Shown here piece by piece: positions 15,942 to 23,547 of a stretch of 64,000 bases of DNA. Position 1 is the first letter of the stretch. The number at the start of each line of letters is the position of its first letter. Source of the DNA: Rhodothalassiaceae bacterium (GTDB lineage Bacteria; Pseudomonadota; Alphaproteobacteria; Sphingomonadales; Rhodothalassiaceae); the NCBI GenBank assembly GCA_026004935.1, contig BPKC01000001.1:2429381-2493380 (forward strand), given 5' to 3'. The notes beneath the pieces are model-generated. The model was given only the letters and a program-made list of their open reading frames with translations. It had not been told where the DNA came from and made no database searches. The translations under genes were made by a program, and so were the position numbers.

Positions 15942-16823
15942 TCAGCCGCGATAGCGGCGGATGAGGGCCGAGGTGTCCTGACGGCCACCGCCCATGCGCT
16001 GGACATCGGCGTAGAACTGGTCGACCAGCGCGGTGACCGGCAGCGACAGCCGCCGCCGCTTCGCCTCCTCGAGCACGATGCCGAGATCCTTGCGCATCCA
16101 GTCCACCGCGAAGCCGAAGTCGAATTCGCCGCGCACCATGGTCTTCGCGCGGTTGTCCATCTGCCAGGACTGAGCGGCACCTTTCGAGATCACCTCGACG
16201 ACGGCGTCCGGGTCGAGCCCCACCTCGATGCAGAAGTGGAGCGCCTCGGCGAGCCCCTCGATGATGCCGGCGATGCAGATCTGGTTGACCATCTTCGCCC
16301 TCTGCCCGGCGCCGGCGCCGCCGAGGCGGCGGATCATCCGCCCGTAGGCGCGCATGACGGGCTCGGCGCGGGCGAAGGCCGTCTCGTCGCCGCCCGCCAT
16401 GATCGTGAGCACGCCGTTCACGGCCCCCGCCTCGCCGCCCGAGACCGGCGCATCGAGGAAGAACAGCCCGCGCTCGCGCGCAGCCGCGGCCAGCTCCTCG
16501 GCCAGCACGGCGCTGGTGGTCGTGTGGTCGACGAAGATGGCGCCCTTCCTCATCGTCTCGAAGGCGCCGTCCGGCCCCAGCGTGACGGCGCGCACGTCCG
16601 CATCCGCGCCCACGCAGGCGAAGACGATCTCCGCCTCGCGCGCGGCATCGGCGGGACTGTCCGCGATCCGGTGGCCGCCCGGGCCGGCCTTGCCGCATTC
16701 GGCGAGCCAGCGCTCGGCCTTGGCCCGCGTGCGGTTGTAGACGGCGAGCTGATGGCCGGCGCGGGCGAGATGGCCCGCCATCGGATGGCCCATCACCCCC
16801 AACCCCAAAAACGCCAGTTTCAT
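15942..16823 (-). CDS. NAD(P)-dependent beta-hydroxyacid dehydrogenase (3-hydroxyisobutyrate dehydrogenase family)
   Basis: A 293-residue member of the 6-phosphogluconate/3-hydroxyisobutyrate dehydrogenase family. It has the N-terminal nucleotide-binding motif FLGLGVMGHPMAGHLA, the substrate-binding segment DAPVSGGEAGA (about 122) and the catalytic Lys in QRAKMVNQ (about 173). Full length for the family. The exact substrate (3-hydroxyisobutyrate, tartronate semialdehyde or succinic semialdehyde) cannot be decided from sequence. It lies 31 bases upstream of the DUF885 gene on the same strand. Confidence 0.88.
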   Translation of the reverse strand: MKLAFLGLGVMGHPMAGHLARAGHQLAVYNRTRAKAERWLAECGKAGPGGHRIADSPADAAREAEIVFACVGADADVRAVTLGPDGAFETMRKGAIFVDHTTTSAVLAEELAAAARERGLFFLDAPVSGGEAGAVNGVLTIMAGGDETAFARAEPVMRAYGRMIRRLGGAGAGQRAKMVNQICIAGIIEGLAEALHFCIEVGLDPDAVVEVISKGAAQSWQMDNRAKTMVRGEFDFGFAVDWMRKDLGIVLEEAKRRRLSLPVTALVDQFYADVQRMGGGRQDTSALIRRYRG

Positions 16824-16957
16824 GATGAAGCATCCTTCTCTAGCCTCGCGCCGGCGCCGAGGGCTGCCGCAGCCGGCTGCCGCCGGTTATAGAGGCCGGC
16901 GGACACCGGGCCAAGGCCGCGGCGCAGGCTGCGAAGAAGGCGAAGGGGAGGACGGAG

Positions 16958-19367
16958 ATGTCGCGCGGCTTGCGGATTCTGGGCTGGGTGGTGCTGGGCG
17001 TGGTGGCGCTCGTCGCCATCCTCGCCATCTTCGGCTACGGCTATCTGCGTACCGGACTGCCGCAGACGGACGGGGTGATCACGATCGCGGACCCTGCGCT
17101 CGGTCGGCAGGTCGAGATCCGGCGCGACCGGCACGGCGTGCCCCACATCCTCGCGCAGAGCCTCGACGATGCCGCGTTCGCCCTCGGCTTCGTCCACGCC
17201 CAGGACCGGCTGTGGCAGATGGAGATGAACCGCCGCATCGCGGCCGGGCGGCTCGCCGAGGTGCTCGGACCGCAGGCGGTCCAGACGGACGTCTATCTGC
17301 GCACCCTTTCCCTCTTCGATGCCGCGCGCGAGGCCTGGGCGCATCTGGACGAGGATACGCGGCGGATGCTGAAGAGCTACGCCGCCGGCGTGAACGCCTA
17401 CATCGACCGCCACCACGGCGCCTGGCCGCCGGAATTCCTGCTGACCGACCTCAGGCCCGAGCCCTGGACCCCCATCGACAGCCTCGGCTGGCTCAAGGTC
17501 ATGGCCCTCGATCTGGGCGGCAACTTCCGGCGCGAGCTCGCGCGACTCGACCTTTTGTCCGTGCTCTCGCCCGAGCAGGTCATGCAGTTCTATCCCCCCT
17601 ATCCCGGCGAGCAGCCGCTGCCGCTGCCCGATATCGCCGCCCTCTACGACGGGCTGAAGATCGCGGACCTCGGGATCACGCCGGGCGCAGCCGCCGCGGA
17701 GAAGGGACTCGGCTCGAACAACTGGGTGGTCGCGGGCAGCCGCACGGCATCGGGAAAGCCGCTGCTGGCCAACGACCCGCATCTCAGGCTCAACACCCCG
17801 TCGCTGTGGTATCTCGCCGCCATCAAGGTCGGCGAGCGCGAGGTGGTGGGCGCGAGCATGCCGGGCGTGCCCTTCATCGTGCTGGGGCGCACCGACCGCA
17901 TCGCCTGGGGCTTCACCAACACGGGCCCGGACGTCCAGGACCTCTATCTCGAGCGCATCGCCGACGACGGCCTCAACGTCGAGAGCCCCGGACGGTCCCG
18001 AGCGGCTGCGGTTCCGCCGCGAGGTGATCCGGGTGAAGGACGGGCAGCCCGTCGAGATCCGCGTGCGCATCAGCCGCCACGGCCCTCTGATCTCGGACGC
18101 GATGCCGGAGCTGCAGGCGCGGCTGCCGAAAAACGTCGCGCTCGCGCTGCGCTGGACGGCCCTCGATCCCGACGACACCAGCGCAGCCATCGGCCTCGGC
18201 TTCTGGCGGGCTCACGACTTTGCGAGCTTCCAGGCGGCCCTGCACCGCTTCGTGGTGCCGGAGCAGAACATGGTCTACGCCGACCGGGAGGGCCATATCG
18301 GCTACTACGCGCCGGCGCGGGTGCCGATCCGCTCGCCCGCCAACGACACCCACGGCCTCATTCCTGCGCCGGGCTGGAAGCCGGGCTACGACTGGCAGGG
18401 CTTCATCCCCTACGACGCCCTGCCGACCCGCTTCGACCCGCCCGAAGGTTTCATCGCGACCGCCAACGAGAAGGTCGTGGGCCCGGACTATCCCTATTTC
18501 CTCACCAGCGAATGGGCCCTGCCCTACCGGGGCGAGCGGATCCGGACGCTGCTGGCCGCCAGCGACCGGCACGACCGCGACAGCATGGCGCGCATCCAGG
18601 CGGACGTGCGCTCGACCATCGCGGACGATCTGCTGCCGCTCTTCCTGAAGAACCTGAAGCCGGATGCGCATCCCGAGGTCGCCGCGGCGCTCAAGGCCTG
18701 GGACCGGGAGATGCGGGTGGAAGCCCCCGAGCCGCTCATTTTCACGGCCTGGCACCGGGCGATCGGCCGCAGACTCTATGCCGACGAGCTCGGAGACCGC
18801 TTCCCGCGCTACGAGGGCGCGAAGATCGAATTCCTGAAGCTCGTGCTCTCGGGCGCGCCCGGCTACGGCGCCTGGTGTGACGACGTGACCACGGCCGATC
18901 GCAGCGAAGGCTGCGACGAGATCGTGACCGCGGCCCTCGACGATGCGCTCGCCCTGCTCGGCAAGCGGCTCGGCGGCGACTGGCGGAGCTGGCGCTACGG
19001 CCGGCTGCACCGCGTCGTCCAGGAGCACCGGCCGTTCTCGCAGGTGCCGGTGCTGAAGGACATCTTCGAGCTGTCGGGTCCGAACGACGGCGGAATCATG
19101 ACGGTCGACGTCGCGCCCGCCTCCTTCGGCGACGAGGATCTCTTCCAGCAGTACCACGGGCCGAGTTACCGCGCGATCTACGATCTCGCGGACCCGGACC
19201 GGTCGCTCTACATGATCCCGACCGGCCAGTCGGGCAATCCGCTCTCGCGCCACTATCGCGACCTGTTCCCGCTCTGGCGCGAGAACCGCTACATCGAGGT
19301 TCCGGCGGTGCCGAAGCCGGAGGATGTCACGGGAACGCTGGTGCTCAGACCCGTTACCGAAAATTAA
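16958..19367 (+). CDS. Penicillin acylase family amidohydrolase, apparent +1 frameshift
   Basis: N-terminal nucleophile hydrolase with a membrane-anchor or signal segment (residues 8-27). The alpha chain motif RDRHGVPHI is followed by the predicted autoprocessing site and beta-chain nucleophile Ser253 in LGSNNWVV. The protein reads cleanly to residue 343 (NVESP) and then continues one frame over as DGPERLRFRREVIRVKDG to the stop. Dropping one C from CCCC at 17986-17989 restores a single 802-residue frame of normal family length. It is therefore either a sequence error or a recent inactivation; nothing else in it looks decayed. A GGGGAGG site precedes the start. Possible roles include acyl-homoserine lactone or beta-lactam side-chain hydrolysis. 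Confidence 0.85.
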
Positions 19368-19419
19368 CCCCGGGCGGCCCATCATCGGCCCGCTCCCGGT
19401 GGACGAGGCGGAACGGGTG

Positions 19420-20346
19420 ATGGCGCGCGCCAAGAAGGACGAGGAAGGCAACAAGCCCGTCATCAAGAAGGTGAAGAAGGTTTCGCCGGGTCATCACGGC
19501 GGCGCCTGGAAGGTGGCGTATGCCGACATGACGACGGCACTCATGGCCTTCTTCATGATGCTGTGGCTGCTCAATGTCTCGGACAAGGAGACGCTCGAGG
19601 GACTTGCCGACTATTTCTCGCCGACATCGGCCAGCGTCTCCGGCCCCTCCGGTGCCGGCAAGCCGTTTGCGGGCACCGCCATGGACAGCGCGGGCACGAT
19701 GGGCGCCGGCGCCACGATGGTGAAGATCCAGGGACCGCCGCCCACGGCGAAGGCGAACGAGTCGACGCTCGGCCATGCCTCGGAGGACAAGTCGAGCGAG
19801 ACGGCGGAACGGTTCGAAGCCAGGACCCCGGGCGAGGCCGACCGCGCGCTCGCGGCGCTTGCCGATCAGCTCCGCCAGGCGATCCAGAACGCGCCCAAGC
19901 TCGCCCGCTTCAAGGACCAGGTGCTGATCGAGGAAACGCCGGACGGCGTGCGCATCCAGATCACCGACAAGGACAGGCGGCCGCTCTTCCGCAAGGGTAC
20001 TGCCGAATTCTACCCCTATGCCGAGGAGCTGCTCACCGACATCGGCGCCATCATCTCCTCGCTGCCCAACCGCATCGCCATCGTCGGCCACACCGATGCC
20101 GGCGGCTTCGGCGGCGCGGACGGCTACTCCAACTGGGAGCTTTCGGCCGACCGCGCCAATGCGGCGCGGCGCGTGCTCGCGCGCTCCGGGGTCACCCGCG
20201 ACCGCTTCGCCGAGGTCACGGGCAAGGCCGATACCGAGCCGCTCTATCCCACCGCACCGCTCAGACCCGAGAACCGGCGCATCGCCATCACCGTGCTGCG
20301 CGAGGCGCCCGTGGTCGCCCCCGGCGCCGGCCGGCGACGGCATTGA
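19420..20346 (+). CDS. motB: MotB-type flagellar stator protein
   Basis: A 308-residue protein with a basic cytoplasmic tail. The single membrane helix contains the proton-channel Asp (Asp36 in KVAYADMTTALMAFFMMLW), followed by a linker and a C-terminal OmpA-like peptidoglycan-binding domain (about 185-295, with VGHTDAGG and SADRANAARRVL). This matches MotB, the anchoring stator subunit. Its usual partner motA is not adjacent and no other flagellar gene lies in the window. It begins 53 bases after the acylase gene. Confidence 0.9.
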   Translation: MARAKKDEEGNKPVIKKVKKVSPGHHGGAWKVAYADMTTALMAFFMMLWLLNVSDKETLEGLADYFSPTSASVSGPSGAGKPFAGTAMDSAGTMGAGATMVKIQGPPPTAKANESTLGHASEDKSSETAERFEARTPGEADRALAALADQLRQAIQNAPKLARFKDQVLIEETPDGVRIQITDKDRRPLFRKGTAEFYPYAEELLTDIGAIISSLPNRIAIVGHTDAGGFGGADGYSNWELSADRANAARRVLARSGVTRDRFAEVTGKADTEPLYPTAPLRPENRRIAITVLREAPVVAPGAGRRRH

Positions 20347-20483
20347 GGTCCGGGTTCTCTTTCGCGCGCTCTTTACTTCCCGCCCTCACCCGCTAACATG
20401 GCCGGTGACGGAGCGGGGTTTCGGCGGGTCCCGTCCTGCCCTACGCCGGCGGGCGGGCCGGTCGAGACATGAAGGAGCAAGGC

Positions 20484-21455
20484 GTGCCCACCCGTTCCTC
20501 CCCCGCGATTCTCTACGAGCGTTTCGGACCGCCCGAGGTCCTCGAGCTGAGGCGGCGGCCGATCCCGGAACCCGGACCGGAGGACCTGCTCGTCGAGGTC
20601 GCGGCGGCCGGCGTCAACCCCATCGACTGGAAGATCCGCAAGGGGCTGTTCGAATGCGTGTTCGACTACCGCTTTCCCATCGTCCCGGGCTGGGACGTCT
20701 CGGGCACGGTGATCGCGGCCGGAAGCGGGGTGAGTCCGGGGCTGTTCCGTCCGGGTGATGCCGTCTTCGCCTGCACCCGCCTGCCGCTCGTCACCGACAA
20801 CGGCACCTATGCCGCGCATCTCGCCCTGCCGGCCCGGCTCTTCGCCCGGGCACCGGCGAGCGTCCCGCTCGCGCTTGCGGCCGCCGTCCCCCTCGCCGCG
20901 CTCACGGCCTGGCAGGCCCTCGTCGACCACGGCGGAATCCGGACCGGCATGACGGTGCTGGTGACCGCGGCCGCCGGCGGGGTCGGCAGCCATGCCGTGC
21001 CGCTCGCCCGGCTCAGGGGCGCAAGGGTCATCGCCACCGCAAGCCCGGCCAATCACGCCCATGTGCGCGAGCGCGGGGCGGACGCGGTGATCGACTACCG
21101 CGCGGCGGACTGTGAGGCGCAGCTTGCGGCCTGCGCGCCGGAGGGGTTCGACATCATCCTCGACGGCGTGGGCGGCGGGTTGCAGGACCGGCTGGCGGAG
21201 CTGGTGCGGCCGGGCGGGATCATCGTCACCTTGAACGATCCCGTCGCCGAGGACATCCTCCGCGCGCGCGGCATCCGCCACCATCGTCTCTTCGTGGAGC
21301 CGGATCCGGACGAGCTCGCGCGCATCGCCGCCCTGATCGATTCCGGCCGCCTGCCCCTTCCCCCGGTCGAGAGCATGCCGCTCGCCGCAGCGGCCGAGGC
21401 CCACCGCCGGCTCGAGACGGGCCACATGCGCGGCAAGATCATCCTGCGGCCGTAA
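20484..21455 (+). CDS. Zinc-independent MDR oxidoreductase (NADPH:quinone reductase-like)
   Basis: A 323-residue medium-chain dehydrogenase/reductase. It has the N-terminal GroES-like domain (GVNPIDWKIRKG, PGWDVSGTV) and a Rossmann domain with VTAAAGGVGSHAV near 160. The catalytic-zinc ligands of alcohol dehydrogenases are missing, which points to the quinone oxidoreductase or enoyl reductase branch. I prefer the GTG at 20484, which has AAGGAG seven bases upstream, over the ATG at 20469, which has none. Monocistronic. Confidence 0.87.
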   Translation: MPTRSSPAILYERFGPPEVLELRRRPIPEPGPEDLLVEVAAAGVNPIDWKIRKGLFECVFDYRFPIVPGWDVSGTVIAAGSGVSPGLFRPGDAVFACTRLPLVTDNGTYAAHLALPARLFARAPASVPLALAAAVPLAALTAWQALVDHGGIRTGMTVLVTAAAGGVGSHAVPLARLRGARVIATASPANHAHVRERGADAVIDYRAADCEAQLAACAPEGFDIILDGVGGGLQDRLAELVRPGGIIVTLNDPVAEDILRARGIRHHRLFVEPDPDELARIAALIDSGRLPLPPVESMPLAAAAEAHRRLETGHMRGKIILRP

Positions 21456-21507
21456 CAGGTAAACAGCGCTGCTCTCGTTTAGCGATCGCCTCAGACTTGC
21501 TTGCGCC

Positions 21508-21530
21508 ATGTCCAACATGATATTGAACAT
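21508..21530. promoter_or_regulatory. Imperfect palindrome upstream of tcmP, possible operator
   Basis: ATGTCCAA and TTGAACAT form an inverted repeat with one mismatch and a 7-base AT-rich centre, 30 bases before the tcmP start. It sits where a dimeric repressor could control the tcmP-DUF5131 pair. No regulator gene lies beside it. Confidence 0.35.
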
Positions 21531-21559
21531 ATGGGGAACAGCCTCGGGAGGAGGGATAC

Positions 21560-22513
21560 ATGGTCAGCTCGCATCAATGGGGCGGCAACTGGACAATCAT
21601 CAAACTCGAGACACTCGAAAGATATCTCCAAGCATATACAACCGCTCTCAGAAACCGGTTCTTCCTTGCCTACATTGATGCTTTCGCAGGCAGTGGTCGG
21701 GTGCCGCTGAAGAAAAAGTCGCCAGCATGCCCATCGGAAATAGATGGATCGGCCATTCGCGCCTTGAAATTGCGACACCCTTTTGAAACTTACATATTCA
21801 TTGATGCGGATAGAAGAAAGCTTGATGCTTTGCAGAGACGCATAAATCGAGATTATTCCAAACGTAACGTTATATATCTTCATGGGGACGCGAATTCGAT
21901 CCTGCAGAACCTCCGTGCGGACCAGAGATTCTGGAGCCCGAAGCGGCGAGCTGTCATTTTTCTAGATCCTTTCGCTCTTAATGTGGAGTGGAAGACTTTG
22001 GAAGCAATTGCGGCAACGGAAAAGGTTGATCTTTGGTATCTCTTCTCGATCGGAGCGGTTCTGCGGCTTCTTCCGCGCCAGGGGCTGCCGGGTGACCCGA
22101 AATGGCACGAAAAGCTCACGAAGATCCTCGGGACGAAGGACTGGCAGCAGGCCTTCTACGAGCCACCGGCCCAGCCTTCATTGCCATTCCAATCCGACGA
22201 GGAAGAGCGTGTGCGCGAAAAGGGGGCGCAAGCCATCTTGAACTTCGTCCTAGAGCGAATGAAAAATCTTTTTCCCTATGTGCACGAGGAACCGGCACTC
22301 CTGAGAGACACCGGCAATCGGTTGCTGTTTGCCCTCTTCTTTTCGATGGCAAACCCTTCGGAAAATGCCAAGAATTTGGCCCTGAATTTTATAAAAGACA
22401 TGTTCACAGACAAAGACCATGACTGTCCGTGTGCGAAATCCGAAGCGCAGAACGCGAAGGGAAACAACGGGGAGAGGCCCGATTTACCTCTCTTCGGCAA
22501 GGGGATGAAATGA
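21560..22513 (+). CDS. tcmP: Three-Cys-motif partner protein TcmP
   Basis: A 317-residue TcmP-family protein. It has the family opening HQWGGNWTIIKLETLERYL, a methyltransferase-like motif I (YIDAFAGSGRV at about 38-48) and a later FLDPFALNVEW resembling the DPPY catalytic motif of N6/N4 methyltransferases. A SAM-dependent Rossmann fold is therefore likely, but the substrate is unknown. A GGAGGAGG site precedes the ATG. The gene is visibly less GC-rich than its neighbours (many A/T third positions), suggesting horizontal acquisition. Its stop overlaps the next start (ATGA), so the pair is translationally coupled. TcmP is known almost only as partner of the downstream Gp37/Gp68 family. Confidence 0.88.
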   Translation: MVSSHQWGGNWTIIKLETLERYLQAYTTALRNRFFLAYIDAFAGSGRVPLKKKSPACPSEIDGSAIRALKLRHPFETYIFIDADRRKLDALQRRINRDYSKRNVIYLHGDANSILQNLRADQRFWSPKRRAVIFLDPFALNVEWKTLEAIAATEKVDLWYLFSIGAVLRLLPRQGLPGDPKWHEKLTKILGTKDWQQAFYEPPAQPSLPFQSDEEERVREKGAQAILNFVLERMKNLFPYVHEEPALLRDTGNRLLFALFFSMANPSENAKNLALNFIKDMFTDKDHDCPCAKSEAQNAKGNNGERPDLPLFGKGMK

Positions 22514-23271
22514 CGCGCTCAGCCATCGAATGGACCGATGCGACGTGGAATCCCGTCGCCGGGTGCACAGCGGTCTCGCCGGGGTGCACCAACTGCTACG
22601 CGGCGCGCATGGCGGCGCGGCTGGAAGCCATGGGGCATTCGAAATATGCGGGCACGACGCGTCGCAGCGGTCGGAAGACGGTATGGACGGGGCGGATCAA
22701 CCTCGACCCCGAAGCGCTGGCCCTGCCGCTGCGGTGGCGCCGGCCACGACGCATTTTCGTGAACTCGATGTCGGATCTCTTCCACGAGGCCGTGCCCGAC
22801 TCGTTCATCCGCCACGTGTTCGCAGTGATGTCCGCGGCCGACTGGCACCAATATCAGGTGCTGACAAAACGGCCTGATCGCATGCGGGCGTGGTTGGCGG
22901 CTGCGCAATTCCAGCCTTCGGACCATATCTGGCTCGGCACATCGGTGGAGAACGCCGACATGCTCTGGCGCGTGGATGAGCTGCGCCGCACACCGGCCAT
23001 CGTGCGCTTTCTCTCATGCGAGCCCCTGCTTGGTCCTTTGGACGGCATCGACCTGACTGCTATCGACTGGGTTATCGTAGGCGGCGAGAGCGGACCGGGT
23101 GCCCGCCCCATGCGTGAGGAATGGGTGCTCACGATCCGCGATGCTTGCCTGAGTGCAGGGGTGGCCTTTTTCTTCAAGCAGTGGGGCGGGAGAAACAAAA
23201 AGAAGACCGGTCGCCTGCTGGAAGGGCGCATATGGGAACAGTATCCTGCGCATTTGAGACCGGCGGCTTAG
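22510..23271 (+). CDS. DUF5131 (phage Gp37/Gp68) three-Cys-motif protein
   Basis: A 253-residue protein beginning MTRSAIEWTDATWNPVAGC, the signature of the DUF5131/Gp37-Gp68 family. Three cysteines (Cys19-x6-Cys26-x2-Cys29) sit at the N-terminus and resemble, but do not match, the CxxxCxxC cluster motif of radical SAM enzymes. Other family segments are FVNSMSDLFHEAVPD, YQVLTKRPDRM, FLSCEPLLGPL and GGESGPGARPM. The family occurs in phages and genomic islands, often beside tcmP, and has no established reaction. A cluster-dependent role such as nucleic-acid or nucleotide modification is inference only. It is convergent with ccoS. Confidence 0.9.
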   Translation: MTRSAIEWTDATWNPVAGCTAVSPGCTNCYAARMAARLEAMGHSKYAGTTRRSGRKTVWTGRINLDPEALALPLRWRRPRRIFVNSMSDLFHEAVPDSFIRHVFAVMSAADWHQYQVLTKRPDRMRAWLAAAQFQPSDHIWLGTSVENADMLWRVDELRRTPAIVRFLSCEPLLGPLDGIDLTAIDWVIVGGESGPGARPMREEWVLTIRDACLSAGVAFFFKQWGGRNKKKTGRLLEGRIWEQYPAHLRPAA

Positions 23272-23313
23272 GTCTTGCGCAACCTGTCAAGTCAAAGGAC
23301 CGTGCTCCTCTAA

Positions 23314-23475
23314 TCACTCCTCCACCCGGTCGTCGGCCGGGTCGTCGAGGAGGATGCGCTCTGCCGCGCCGTCGAGATCCTCGTACTGGTCGTGGCGCAC
23401 CGACCAGACGAAGGCGATCAGTCCGAGCAGACCCAGAAAGAGCGCGAGCGGTATCAGAACGGCCAGAATGCTCAT
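23314..23475 (-). CDS. ccoS: cbb3 oxidase maturation protein CcoS
   Basis: A 53-residue single-span protein. It begins MSILAVLIPLALFLGLLGLIAF and continues with the family pattern WSVRHDQYEDLDGAAERILLDD. CcoS is required for heme and copper insertion into the cbb3 catalytic subunit. It is the last gene of the ccoNOQP-GHIS cluster, 72 bases after ccoI, with a GGAGATGGAG ribosome site. Confidence 0.9.
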   Translation of the reverse strand: MSILAVLIPLALFLGLLGLIAFVWSVRHDQYEDLDGAAERILLDDPADDRVEE

Positions 23476-23547
23476 GGCTCCATCTCCGCCGGGTCGAAAC
23501 CGCACCCCGATCCCCGGCGCATGGCAGGTCCGCACCCGCACCGCCCA

